Origin: Rubrivivax sp.
GTDB taxonomy: Bacteria; Pseudomonadota; Gammaproteobacteria; Burkholderiales; Burkholderiaceae_C
Reading direction: 5' to 3'
DNA: 64,000 nucleotides
Assembly: GCA_020248945.1 (NCBI GenBank)
Contig: JADCGQ010000039.1
Span: 62,001 to 126,000, forward strand
Positions 19,114-28,853 of this stretch are shown piece after piece. The notes under the pieces are model-generated. The model ran no database searches, had not been told where the DNA came from, and saw only the letters and a list, made by a program, of their open reading frames with translations. The position numbers and the translations under genes were made by a program. How positions within the stretch are numbered: the first letter of the stretch is position 1; each line of letters begins with the position of its first letter.

Positions 19114-19479
19114 CGAGACTCCTGGATCGTTGGAATTGAACACGAAGCCAAGGCAGCCGAGAACTTTTGGTGTCCCCGTGCCCGCCCTGGCGAGACGAGC
19201 CCTTTCGAATGCGGACCACCATCACGCGGACGGCTCCTCCCACACCCTGGTTGGCGGTTCCATGTCGGGTCGGCGGCATCAACCCCGCGAACGCGGGGGT
19301 GCGGGTTCAAGCAGCCCATGGGGCTCAGGCAGACCCTTAGGTGCGAACCCTGGCCGCACCTGTTGGGCGCGCTTCGTGCACGTGCAAGGTGCGCGGGCCG
19401 AAGCGGGTAAACCCGGCGTTGCCGCTGCGCTGGCCCGGGCCGGATCATCCGGTTCACACAAGGACAACGAGGAGACGAC
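19114..19479. other. Divergent intergenic region (366 bp)
   Basis: This gap lies between the starts of the PEP-CTERM gene (minus) and the secreted hydrolase-like gene (plus) and must hold both promoters. I saw a 6-bp hairpin (CCCCGC / GCGGGG, loop GAAC) at 19283-19298 and a GAGGAG ribosome-binding site just before the plus-strand ATG. I found no convincing sigma-54 (-24/-12) site of the kind known upstream of some PEP-CTERM genes, and no convincing coding sequence. Confidence 0.5.
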
Positions 19480-20367
19480 ATGGCCTTGATCTCGCGCACC
19501 ACCGCGCTGGTGGCGATCGCTGCCACGGCGCTGCTGGCCCTGGCGGCCCAGGCCACGAACTACAGCCTCTGGATCAACGGCCGGGGCGGCGGCGGCACGC
19601 CGGGCAACCACGCCGACTGGCGAGCCTGGGGCCCGGCCACGGTGAACGCTGGCGTCAACAAGAAGGCCGTCAACTGGGACGGCTTCAACCGCATCAGCAC
19701 CACCAACGGCGGCATCCGCGACGCGCTCGACTGCTACTGCACCGGCCCCAACTGGTGCTACATCGCCGCCTACTCGGCCGGCAACCTGCAGATCGGCTAT
19801 GCGCTCAGCCTGTTCGGCACGAGCCAGCGCTTCAAGAAGAACCCCACGCCCAACAGCGCCGGCCAGTGCAGCAACTCCGACGGCGGCACGCAGACGGGCT
19901 GGAACATCAAGTGGGTCAACGTCGCCGGCGGGGCTGGTGGCGGCAGCGAACTCGCCGATGCCGGCGACTGGGCCATCAGCGAGCCGCTGGTCAGCGACCT
20001 CAAGACCACCAGCGCGCGCGCCCTGTACAACCACAACACCACCACCGGCAAGTGGTTCTACATGTACGCCGGCGCCAAGGGCACGCTCTACAGCTTCGTG
20101 CTGCCGGGGCAGGACGACGAGGTCGTGGCCTACCACTCGTCGGGCGGCGTCTCGGGCAGCAGCGGCGCCAACTTCTGCAACCCGGCCGACTGGCTGTGCA
20201 ACGACCTCACGCTCGGCACCGCGGCCAACCAGGGCGGCCGCGCGAAGTGGAGCTGGCACTCGGTGCAGTTCCGTGACAACAACGAGCAGTTCGACCACTA
20301 CGCGCGCAACAACTGGGCCGGCATCGTCGGCCGGGTGCGCGCCGACATGGAGGCCAACGCCCGGTGA
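19480..20367 (+). CDS. Secreted alpha/beta-hydrolase-like protein
   Basis: The 295-residue product starts with a signal peptide (TTALVAIAATALLALAAQA), after a GAGGAG ribosome-binding site. A candidate nucleophile elbow lies in YIAAYSAGNLQIGY. A downstream LPGQDDEVVAYHSSGG segment looks like the acid-residue region of secreted lipases and hydrolases (D-x-V-V-x-x-H-S). WSWHSVQF and QFDHYARN offer a possible catalytic histidine. Four to six cysteines suggest disulphides (DCYCTGPNWCY; NFCNPADWLCN). The serine sits in A-x-S-x-G rather than G-x-S-x-G, so catalysis is inferred, not shown. The stop overlaps the next gene's GTG by 4 bp, indicating translational coupling. Confidence 0.65.
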   Translation: MALISRTTALVAIAATALLALAAQATNYSLWINGRGGGGTPGNHADWRAWGPATVNAGVNKKAVNWDGFNRISTTNGGIRDALDCYCTGPNWCYIAAYSAGNLQIGYALSLFGTSQRFKKNPTPNSAGQCSNSDGGTQTGWNIKWVNVAGGAGGGSELADAGDWAISEPLVSDLKTTSARALYNHNTTTGKWFYMYAGAKGTLYSFVLPGQDDEVVAYHSSGGVSGSSGANFCNPADWLCNDLTLGTAANQGGRAKWSWHSVQFRDNNEQFDHYARNNWAGIVGRVRADMEANAR

Positions 20368-21602
20368 GCCCTCGTGCGGCCGCCACCGCGGCCGTCGTGG
20401 CAGTGGCGCTGGCGGCCGCGCTTGGGTGGTGGCTGGGGCCGGCCGAGGACGTGCCCGCCACCGCCTCGGCCACGTCCGCGCCGGGGCCTGCGCTGATGGC
20501 CTGGCCGCCCGCCACGGCACGTGCCGCGACGGCCAGCCTGCCGGCCGCCTCGGCGCCCCGGCCCAGCGCACCGCTGTCGCCGCTGGGCAAAGCCGAACGG
20601 CGCGCCCAGCTCGCGCTCTGGCAAGGCCGGCTCGAACGCGCGCAGGCCACGCTCGATGGCTACCGCACCTCGGCCCAGTACCCGCACGAGAGCCGGCCGA
20701 TCGAAGAGCACCCCGACCAGGTGCGCCCCTTCGAGCCCATCAGCGAGGAGCGTGCGCTGCGCATGCCCGGCGGCACGGCGCCGCAGGACGTGAAGCTGCT
20801 GACGACGCAGGAGCGCGTCTTCGCCAGCGGCACCGAGTCGAGCCGCGTGACGGTGGCGCTGCAGTCGGCGCAGGGCCGGCCGCTGCCGCTGCGCGTGACG
20901 CGCGCCGTGATCCGCGAGGTCACGCCACCCGGCGCCACGGCGTCCACCGCCGAGTTCACGCCCGACGCCAACGATGCCGGCCGCGCCGGCGATGCACGGG
21001 CCGGCGACGGCGTGATCAGCGTGCTGGTGCACCCGGCCGCCCAGGGCTTTGGCGGCTTTGCGGGCACGGTGCGGCTGGAGTTGCTGCTCGAGCACGCGGG
21101 GCAGCCCGGCTTCCTGTACTTCGACCTCGTCTACAGCCCCGAGACCGCCGCCGTGTGGCTGCCCGGCGTGCGCGAGGCGGCGTCACCGGCCGGCATCGAC
21201 TTCTTCGTCAAGGCCATGGTGCGCCTGCCCGGCCGCTACGTGGTGAGCGCGCGCATCGACGATGTCCAGGGCGAGCCTGTGGCACTGGCCAGCTTCAATG
21301 CCGAGGTGGGTGCCGGCGAGCAGGAGTTCCGGCTGCCGGTGTTCGGCAAGCTGCTGCGCGACACGTCACCGGCCATGCCGCTCAAGGTGCGCGACATCGA
21401 GGCCTTCCTGCTGAAGCCCGACCGCTTCCCCGACCGCGTGATGCTGCCGCGCCACGCGGGCGTGCAGCACACGAGCCGCGTGCATGCCATCGCCTCTTTC
21501 TCCAATGCCGAATGGGAAGGCGAGGAGAAGACGCGTTACCTCACCGAGCTGACCAAAGACGTCGACGAGGCCACGCGCCAGGTTCAGCGGCTGGGGCCCT
21601 GA
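20364..21602 (+). CDS. Membrane-anchored partner protein of the secreted hydrolase
   Basis: A 412-residue product begins at a GTG that overlaps the preceding stop (GTGA). It has one N-terminal hydrophobic anchor (AAATAAVVAVALAAALGWWLG) and an Ala/Pro-rich linker. A coiled-coil-like segment (KAERRAQLALWQGRLERAQA) precedes a strand-rich domain, FGGFAGTVRLELLLEHAG and LYFDLVYSPETAAVWLPGVR, that resembles bacterial immunoglobulin-like or anchor domains. The layout (secreted hydrolase followed by a membrane-anchored periplasmic protein) parallels lipase/foldase operons, but I see no lipase-foldase motif. Its last 19 bp overlap the 3' end of the convergent PEP-CTERM gene. Confidence 0.6.
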   Translation: MSPRAAATAAVVAVALAAALGWWLGPAEDVPATASATSAPGPALMAWPPATARAATASLPAASAPRPSAPLSPLGKAERRAQLALWQGRLERAQATLDGYRTSAQYPHESRPIEEHPDQVRPFEPISEERALRMPGGTAPQDVKLLTTQERVFASGTESSRVTVALQSAQGRPLPLRVTRAVIREVTPPGATASTAEFTPDANDAGRAGDARAGDGVISVLVHPAAQGFGGFAGTVRLELLLEHAGQPGFLYFDLVYSPETAAVWLPGVREAASPAGIDFFVKAMVRLPGRYVVSARIDDVQGEPVALASFNAEVGAGEQEFRLPVFGKLLRDTSPAMPLKVRDIEAFLLKPDRFPDRVMLPRHAGVQHTSRVHAIASFSNAEWEGEEKTRYLTELTKDVDEATRQVQRLGP

Positions 21603-22261
21603 GCGCCACCCCGGCGACGCGCCAGCCCGCCCAGCACCGCCGCCCCCGCCAGCCACATCGCCCAGGTGCCGGGCTCGGGGATCGTCGGGATCTGGCTGAA
21701 CTGCACGTTGTCCAGACCGAGGTCGCCGAAGTCCTGCACCACCAGGCGCAGCGGCAGGCTCGATCGGATGGGCGTGGGCAGGTAGCTCAGCACCGTGGTC
21801 GCCGGGAAGGTGAACACGCCAGAGTCGAAGTGCACCGTACCGCCGGTGTCCACCACCTGGATGCGGCTGTTGGGGTAGCTGCTCACACTCCAGGCGCCGA
21901 GGTCGAAGCTGGTCAGCACCACGTCCCAGCCGGCGTCGGGTGTGAACTGCACGTAGCCGGGCACGTTGAAGCTGGTGTGGCCCAGCGCCGACACCAGGCC
22001 CGAGTAGCCGCCCGTGTACACCGTGAACGGTGAGCCCGATCCTGTGGGCACGAAGTCGAGCACGATGTTGGGCGTGGCGCCACCGGCCGCGCCCAGGCCG
22101 GGGCCGGCGCTGGTCACGCGGTCGCCGTAAGTCGTACCGAACTCGAAGCCGAGGTTGGTGACGCCGTCGAAGGTCAGCACGGTGGCTTGGGCGCTGCCGC
22201 CGACGGCGGCGATCGTCGCCACCAGAGCGGTGGCGATTGGACGCATGCGGCATGAAGACAT
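21584..22261 (-). CDS. PEP-CTERM sorting-domain protein
   Basis: The 225-residue product has a signal peptide ([17 protein letters not shown]), a strand-rich body beginning [20 protein letters not shown], and a PEP-CTERM tail: [19 protein letters not shown] followed by LARRRGG. It is therefore a predicted exosortase substrate. The start at 22261 has a GGGAG ribosome-binding site 8 nt upstream; a second ATG 5 codons in is an alternative. Its 3' end overlaps the convergent hydrolase-partner gene by 19 bp, so transcription of the two could interfere. Confidence 0.9.
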   Translation of the reverse strand: MSSCRMRPIATALVATIAAVGGSAQATVLTFDGVTNLGFEFGTTYGDRVTSAGPGLGAAGGATPNIVLDFVPTGSGSPFTVYTGGYSGLVSALGHTSFNVPGYVQFTPDAGWDVVLTSFDLGAWSVSSYPNSRIQVVDTGGTVHFDSGVFTFPATTVLSYLPTPIRSSLPLRLVVQDFGDLGLDNVQFSQIPTIPEPGTWAMWLAGAAVLGGLARRRGGAQGPSR

Positions 22262-22381
22262 GATCGATCTCCCAAGGTTGGCAAGGACGTGAGTTTGCAG
22301 AAGCCGGCGTTACGCCAGCGTGATGAACCGAACCACCCCCCGCAGTCTCGGGGTGCCAGCAGGCCCCGGTATGCTCGTGTC

Positions 22382-23485
22382 ATGACGCGTGCTTACAACT
22401 TCAGCGCCGGCCCGGCCGCCCTTCCCGAACCCGTGCTGCGCCAGGCCGCTGCCGAGATGCTCGACTGGCGGGGCAGCGGCATGGGCGTGATGGAGATGAG
22501 CCACCGCGGCCCGGAGTTCATGTCGATCCACGCCGAGGCGCAGGCCCTGCTGCGCGAGCTGATGGGCATTCCGGCGCACTACAAGACGCTGTTCATGCAG
22601 GGCGGCGCGCTGGCACAAAACGCCATCCTGCCGATGAACCTGCTGAACGCGCGGCGCAGCGGCCGTGCCACGGCCGACTACATCGACACCGGCATCTGGA
22701 GCCAGAAGTCCATCGCCGAGGCGCGCCGCTACGGCACCGTGAACGTGGCCGCCAGCGCCGCCGGCAACGGCTACACGCGCGTGCCCGAGCGCAGCAGCTG
22801 GCAGCTCGACCCCAACGCCGCCTACGTGCACATTTGCAGCAACGAAACCATCGGCGGCCTCGAGCACGCCAGCGAGCCCGCTACCGCCGATCTGGGCTCG
22901 GTGCCGCTGGTGGCCGACATGTCCAGCAGCATCCTGAGCCGCCCGGTCGACGTGAGCCGCTACGCCTGCATCTACGGCGGCGCGCAGAAGAACATCGGCC
23001 CCGCGGGCCTGACGATCGTGATCGTGCGCGACGATCTCATCGGCCACGCCCAGCCCTGCACGCCCACCGCCTTCGACTACAAGGTGGTGGCCGACAACGA
23101 CAGCATGTTCAACACGCCACCGACCTGGGCCATCTACATCGCCGGCCTGGTGTTCAAGTGGATCCGCGACACCGGCGGCGTGGCCGCGATGGGCGAGCGC
23201 AACGCCGCCAAGTCGGCGCTGCTGTACGGCGCGCTCGATGCCAGCGGCTTCTACACCGTGCCCGTGGCGCCCGGCCACCGCAGCCGCATGAACGTGGTCT
23301 TCCGCCTGCCCGACGAGCGGCTCGACGCGGCCTTTGTCAAGGGCGCGCAGGCGCGCGGCCTGGCGCAGCTGAAGGGCCACCGCTCGGTGGGCGGCATGCG
23401 GGCCTCGATCTACAACGCCATGCCGATCGAAGGCGTGCAGGCGCTGGTGGACTACCTGGGCGAGTTCCAGGCGGCGCATGGCTGA
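22382..23485 (+). CDS. serC: Phosphoserine aminotransferase
   Basis: The 367-residue protein is SerC, the PLP-dependent enzyme that converts 3-phosphohydroxypyruvate to phosphoserine in serine synthesis and also acts in pyridoxal phosphate synthesis. Diagnostic segments are [53 protein letters not shown] (PLP lysine), [11 protein letters not shown], and [17 protein letters not shown] at the C-terminus. The ATG at 22382 is the family start; the open frame upstream is not conserved in character. The next gene overlaps its stop by 8 bp. Confidence 0.97.
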   Translation: MTRAYNFSAGPAALPEPVLRQAAAEMLDWRGSGMGVMEMSHRGPEFMSIHAEAQALLRELMGIPAHYKTLFMQGGALAQNAILPMNLLNARRSGRATADYIDTGIWSQKSIAEARRYGTVNVAASAAGNGYTRVPERSSWQLDPNAAYVHICSNETIGGLEHASEPATADLGSVPLVADMSSSILSRPVDVSRYACIYGGAQKNIGPAGLTIVIVRDDLIGHAQPCTPTAFDYKVVADNDSMFNTPPTWAIYIAGLVFKWIRDTGGVAAMGERNAAKSALLYGALDASGFYTVPVAPGHRSRMNVVFRLPDERLDAAFVKGAQARGLAQLKGHRSVGGMRASIYNAMPIEGVQALVDYLGEFQAAHG

Positions 23486-24260
23486 TGCCGCTGGCGGCCC
23501 GCCGCGGCTCGAGTACCCGGCCGAAGGCCGCGCCACGATCACGCTGGCGCGCCCGGCGCAGCTGAACCGCCTGCACCGCGAAGACCTGCATGTGCTGCAG
23601 GCTCACTGCGCCACGCTCGCCGCCCGCGCGCAGCTGCGCGTGGTGGTGCTGCAGGCCGAGGGGCGCCTGTTCTGCGCCGGCTTCAACCTCGACGAACTCG
23701 GCAGCGGCGGCAGTGCCGCGGCCGACGACCCGCAGCTCTTCGAGCACACGGTGAATGCGCTCGAAGCCCTGCCCGTGCCGACGATCGCGCGGCTGCACGG
23801 CGGCGTGTACGGCGGCGCCACCGACTTGGCGCTGGCCTGCGACTTCCGCATCGGCAGCAACGATCTGCAGCTGCGCATGCCGGCGGCGCGCATCGGCCTG
23901 CACTACTACCCCGGCGGGCTGCGGCGCTACGTCTCGCGGCTGGGCCTGGCCGCCGCCAAGCGCCTGTTCCTGCTGGCCGAGACGGTGGCGGCCGACCGGC
24001 TGCGCGAGATCGGCTACCTCGATGCGGTGGTGGCGCCGCCCGACCTGGACGCCGAGGTCGAGCGCGTCGCGCAGGCCCTGCTGCAGGGCGCACCGCTGGC
24101 CTTGGCCGGCATGAAGCTCTCGCTCAACGAGGTGGCGCGCGGCGCCGCTGATGCGGCCGTGCTGGCCGAGCGGGTGCAGCGCTGCGCCACGAGCGCCGAT
24201 CTGCAGGAAGGCCTGCAAGCGCTAGCGGCCAAGCGCGCGCCGGTGTTTCAGGGCCGCTGA
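23478..24260 (+). CDS. Enoyl-CoA hydratase/isomerase-family protein (atypical active site)
   Basis: The 260-residue protein is a crotonase-fold enzyme: [12 protein letters not shown] gives the oxyanion-hole region, and [21 protein letters not shown] gives the second part. At the positions of the two catalytic glutamates of classical enoyl-CoA hydratase I read aspartate ([11 protein letters not shown]) and alanine (MPAARIGL). It is therefore unlikely to be a standard hydratase and could be an isomerase, thioesterase-like or otherwise specialised member. It overlaps serC by 8 bp, so it is translated from the same message. It converges on the ABC ATPase gene 13 bp further on. Confidence 0.82.
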   Translation: MADAAGGPPRLEYPAEGRATITLARPAQLNRLHREDLHVLQAHCATLAARAQLRVVVLQAEGRLFCAGFNLDELGSGGSAAADDPQLFEHTVNALEALPVPTIARLHGGVYGGATDLALACDFRIGSNDLQLRMPAARIGLHYYPGGLRRYVSRLGLAAAKRLFLLAETVAADRLREIGYLDAVVAPPDLDAEVERVAQALLQGAPLALAGMKLSLNEVARGAADAAVLAERVQRCATSADLQEGLQALAAKRAPVFQGR

Positions 24261-24273
24261 AGCAGCCGCCTCG

Positions 24274-24900
24274 TCAGGGCAAAGGCAAATCCAGGCATTG
24301 CTGCGGGCCCTCGGGCACGGGCGGCTCGTGGCTGGCCACCAGCCAGGCCTGCTCGGCGGCCTCGGCGTGCTGCCGCAAGCGGCCTCGCAGCCAGGCCAGC
24401 GAGGCGGCATCGAGGGCGTTCAGGGGTTCGTCCAGCAGCACCACGGGCGTGCCCGCCGCCAGCGCCGCCGCCAGCCACACCTTGCGCTGGTTGCCGCTCG
24501 ACAGCTGCGAGATGCGCACCGCGAGGAAGGGCGTGAGCTGCAAGCCTTGCACGGCCTCGGCCAGGGCCGCGTCCGAAAACCTCGGGTACAGCGCCGCCAT
24601 GAAGGCGAAGAACTCCGGCGCGCGCAAGTGGTCGAAGGCCGGCGCGCCTGGGCCGCACCAGAACACCTGCCGACGGTAGCCCATGCCATCGGCCGCGGCG
24701 TCGATGCCGCCCGCCACGCGGCGGCCGGTGTAGGGGTCGAGCGCGCCGGCCAGCAGCTTGAGCAGCGTGCTCTTGCCGCTGCCGTTGGCGCCGCGCAGCC
24801 ACGTCAGGCCGGGGTGCACATCGGCGCTCCACATCGTGAAGACGTGGCGCGCACCGTACGAGAAGCTGATGGCCTCGGCCCGCAGCAGCGGCGCGCTCAA
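24274..24900 (-). CDS. ABC transporter ATP-binding protein
   Basis: The 208-residue product is a short ABC ATPase with Walker A GANGSGKST, signature LSSGNQRK, Walker B VVLLDEP and a switch histidine in VASHEPP. It most resembles ATPases of small two-component exporters. I place the start at a TTG (24900) that overlaps the TGA of the permease gene (TTGA). The longer open frame upstream reads through the permease gene in another frame and is not protein-like. With the permease it should form an inner-membrane exporter of unknown substrate. Confidence 0.85.
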   Translation of the reverse strand: MSAPLLRAEAISFSYGARHVFTMWSADVHPGLTWLRGANGSGKSTLLKLLAGALDPYTGRRVAGGIDAAADGMGYRRQVFWCGPGAPAFDHLRAPEFFAFMAALYPRFSDAALAEAVQGLQLTPFLAVRISQLSSGNQRKVWLAAALAAGTPVVLLDEPLNALDAASLAWLRGRLRQHAEAAEQAWLVASHEPPVPEGPQQCLDLPLP

Positions 24901-26045
24901 GGCAGCACCTCGCTGGCCATGGCCACCGCCACGGCCAGCAGGAACAGCCAGCGGGCCGACTGCACCTGCGCGTCGAGCGCGGGGTGGCGCAACTCCAGCA
25001 GCGCCGCTGCAGCCAGCCACAGCCACCACGCGCCGAGCAGCGCGGCCCGCGCACCCGGCACGAGCAGGGCCACGAAGGCCGCGACAGCCAGCGCCCCGAT
25101 GAGGGCCGGCGCAGCGCACAAGCCGTCGAGCCGCGCACCCCAGCCGCGCTGCGCCACGGGCAAAGGCATGCAGGCCTGCAGCACTGGCCGCAGTTCCAGC
25201 GCCGCCAGCACCCGCGCCCGCGACACCGCCACCAGCACCACCAGCGATTGCAAGGCCAGCCACCACGGCGCCCAGCCGGGCCGCCAGGCGGCGGCACCCA
25301 GCAGCATGGCGCTGGCCGCCAGCGTGAGCCCGCTGTGCCAGGCCAACCGCGGCGCGATGCCGCGGCGCATCGGCCACACGACCAGGGTCTGCCACAGCAC
25401 GAAGCGGCCGCGTGGGCGGCGCGCCGTGGCGGCCTGCCGGGGCCGGGCAGACGGTGCGGCACGGCGGCCTTGCACCTGAAGCCCACCGCGCCGTCGCAGG
25501 CGCTGCAGCGCCACGCCGCCCGTCAGCGTCAAGCCCAGCGCCGCCGCGCCGGCCGCCACCACGGCCGCCTCGTGGCCCACGAGCCAGCCGGGCCGCTGCA
25601 CGAGCCACACGCCCAGGCCCAGCGCCTGCAGGCCGGCCCAGGGCAGCGTGGCCAGCACGATCCACGGCAGATCGGACAGCGCGGTGTCGCGCGCCGCCAG
25701 CGGCAGCGCCCGCTCGGCCTCGCGCCAGGCCAGGGGCCAGAGGAGCTCGCGCATCGCGGCCAGCAGGGCCAGGCCGACGGCTGCGGCGCCGAGCACGGCC
25801 AGCAGCGCCAGCCCACCGCCGGCCGCCACGCCGCGCGCCAGCGGCAGCGCAGCCCAGGCCGCCACCGCCGCCAGCGTGGCCGCCGCCGTGTCCAGGCCTG
25901 CACCGGCACTGGCCACCAACGCCGCCACGAGGGCAAACACCGCCCAGCGCCCGAGCCAGCGCCGCAACGCCAGGGCGCAGGCGGCCGCGTGCACACGGCG
26001 GTAGGGCCAGCGGCCCGGGGCGCGCAACTCGGGGGTGCGTGTCAT
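24897..26045 (-). CDS. Polytopic membrane protein, probable ABC permease
   Basis: The 382-residue product starts MTRTPELRAPG and contains about ten hydrophobic segments, for example WAVFALVAALVASAGAGL, GGLALLAVLGAAAVGLALLA and LIGALAVAAFVALLVPGA. A basic, proline-rich cytoplasmic loop (RRAAPSARPRQAATARRPRG) lies in the middle. No family motif is obvious. The TTGA overlap with the ATPase gene makes it the likely membrane subunit of that transporter. The ATG at 26045 is preferred over an upstream one at 26084. Confidence 0.75.
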   Translation of the reverse strand: MTRTPELRAPGRWPYRRVHAAACALALRRWLGRWAVFALVAALVASAGAGLDTAAATLAAVAAWAALPLARGVAAGGGLALLAVLGAAAVGLALLAAMRELLWPLAWREAERALPLAARDTALSDLPWIVLATLPWAGLQALGLGVWLVQRPGWLVGHEAAVVAAGAAALGLTLTGGVALQRLRRRGGLQVQGRRAAPSARPRQAATARRPRGRFVLWQTLVVWPMRRGIAPRLAWHSGLTLAASAMLLGAAAWRPGWAPWWLALQSLVVLVAVSRARVLAALELRPVLQACMPLPVAQRGWGARLDGLCAAPALIGALAVAAFVALLVPGARAALLGAWWLWLAAAALLELRHPALDAQVQSARWLFLLAVAVAMASEVLP

Positions 26046-26162
26046 GCCGCCAGCATGCGCGCCTTCGGGCCCGGCGGGCTGCACGCCGCGGCGAACGGCG
26101 TGCCGGCCCGCATCAGCGGCAGCCGGCGCGGCCCGTCAGCGGCGTGCGATGGAGCCGCTCGA

Positions 26163-27347
<1,185 letters not shown>

Positions 27348-27550
27348 GGGGGTCTCCTGGCAGTGATGGGCGAGCGCGACACTGTACGCCGCGTGCCCTG
27401 GCGCCGGGCTGACAGCGCCCGACGGTACGGCGCTTCAGCCCACGGGCGGCACACCCAGGCCAAGCGCATGGGCGCGGTGGGCCTGCGGCCGCTGCCACAG
27501 GCCGCGGCGGAGCGGAAGATCGGTTCGAGCGAGGTCACGGTGGCGTCGTC

Positions 27551-27567
27551 ATGCGAATCGTTCGCAT
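27551..27567. promoter_or_regulatory. 17-bp palindrome upstream of the thiolase gene
   Basis: ATGCGAATCGTTCGCAT is a perfect inverted repeat with 7-bp arms and a 3-bp centre. It lies 204 bp upstream of the thiolase ATG and 40 bp after the start of the 259-bp gap that separates it from the HD-GYP gene. The centre is too short for a terminator hairpin, so it is more likely a protein-binding site. Confidence 0.4.
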
Positions 27568-27606
27568 CGGAGACCCCATGAAGACTTCCCGGGACTGCTG
27601 CCGTCG

Positions 27607-28731
27607 TCAGTGGCTGCAGGCCTGCACCAGGCGCTCCAGCGGAAGCCGCACCTTCAGCGCCGAACTGGGCACGACCGCCGCCACGCCGAACTCGGCCTGC
27701 GCGGTGTCGCGCGGCAGCGGCGTCATCAGCGGGTCGCCCTGGCGCGTCGTGAGCACGGCCACTAGGGGCGTCGCGGCGGTGTCGCCACGGCGGATGACCA
27801 TGCCGAGCTCGCCACTCTTCAGCCGCACGGTGCTGCCGGGCGGATACAGGCCGAACTCCTTGACGATGGCCGCGGTGAAGACGCTCCTGGCGTCGCTGGC
27901 GAAGAACTGCCGCGCCGCATGGTCGGCGAGCTGCGCCGGGCGCACGACGCGCGCGCTGAAGCGCGCCGTGAAGACGTCGGCGCGGTTGAGCAAGAGCGCC
28001 ATCTCGTGCACGTCAGTCAGGCCCCGCGGGTAGCCGCTGCCGTCGGGGACCTCGTGGTGGCGCTCGACGGCATCGATCCACATCGAGTCGGTCACGCCGG
28101 CGGTGCGCAGCAGTTCGGCGGCACGGCGCGGGTGATCTTCGATCGCCTGGCGCTGCAGCGCGGTCACCGGCGTCACCTGCGAGGCCAGGCGGTTCTGCAG
28201 CTCGGCCATCGCCAGGTTCATGGTCAGCGCCGCGCGCACCAGCTGGCGGCCGGCGGCCGGATCCCAGCCCAGGCGCCGCGAGGCCAGGTGGCCGGTGATG
28301 GCCGCGTGAATGGCACGGCGGTTGGTGTAGTTGGTCACCGGGCCCTCTTCCAGCCGCACGATCTGCAGGATGGCGAGATCGGGGTCGCGCTCGATCAGCG
28401 CCACCACCGGTTGAACCGCACGCTCCAGCGCACCCTCGAACTGCGAGTCGACCTGGGCCTTCAGCACGCGGCCCACCTGGCTGGCGCTGGCACCCCACAT
28501 GCCGGGCAGTTCGTGCGGCTTGGCGTTCCTGATCTTCTCCACCACCTCGGTCACCACGTCGCGGTGGATGTACGACCCGCGGTCGAGCAGGCCCTCGAGC
28601 TGACCCTGAGAGTGGATGACCTGGCCGCGTGCGAGCAGCAGGCGCCCGTCGGCGTCGCAGATGCCAAAGGGCAGCGGCTCACCGATGCGAATGCGGGAGA
28701 CCTGAGCGCTCAGGGGCTGGAAGCTGGACAT
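27607..28731 (-). CDS. HD-GYP-type protein with degenerate HD motif
   Basis: The 374-residue protein has an N-terminal segment (FGICDADGRLLLARGQVI) of the kind that often precedes HD-GYP domains. A C-terminal HD-GYP-like region follows. In it I read EDHPRRAAELL, the histidine pair and GYP loop HHEVPDGSGYPRG, and LLNRADVFTAR, followed by a PilZ-like or beta-rich tail. The first metal-binding pair (normally HDIGK) is replaced by MNLAM. HD-GYP enzymes hydrolyse cyclic-di-GMP; the loss of those ligands suggests altered or absent catalysis and a possible binding role. The start follows a weak purine-rich site. Confidence 0.78.
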   Translation of the reverse strand: MSSFQPLSAQVSRIRIGEPLPFGICDADGRLLLARGQVIHSQGQLEGLLDRGSYIHRDVVTEVVEKIRNAKPHELPGMWGASASQVGRVLKAQVDSQFEGALERAVQPVVALIERDPDLAILQIVRLEEGPVTNYTNRRAIHAAITGHLASRRLGWDPAAGRQLVRAALTMNLAMAELQNRLASQVTPVTALQRQAIEDHPRRAAELLRTAGVTDSMWIDAVERHHEVPDGSGYPRGLTDVHEMALLLNRADVFTARFSARVVRPAQLADHAARQFFASDARSVFTAAIVKEFGLYPPGSTVRLKSGELGMVIRRGDTAATPLVAVLTTRQGDPLMTPLPRDTAQAEFGVAAVVPSSALKVRLPLERLVQACSH

Positions 28732-28853
28732 CACCGCCCTTTTCGTCCGCAGCCGGGAAAGAATCAACAAGTCACCCCCCGCCCGGCACCGATAGGCGCG
28801 CATTGCGTCACGGGCCGGCCCATCGCGGGCACAAGCTGTCGAACCGCCCCGGT

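Noticed and set aside
19114-19479. Sigma-54 (-24/-12) promoter for the PEP-CTERM gene
   Set aside because: No GG-N10-GC element with acceptable flanks was found on the minus strand.
20364-21602. Lipase-specific foldase
   Set aside because: The gene arrangement fits, but the foldase signature R-x-x-F-D-Y motif is not found and the domain is strand-rich.
22262-22381. Sigma-54 site upstream of the second PEP-CTERM gene
   Set aside because: One TGGCAC is present but the spacing to TGC is 2 bp too long; a second GG-N10-GC match is poor and lies within a small palindrome.
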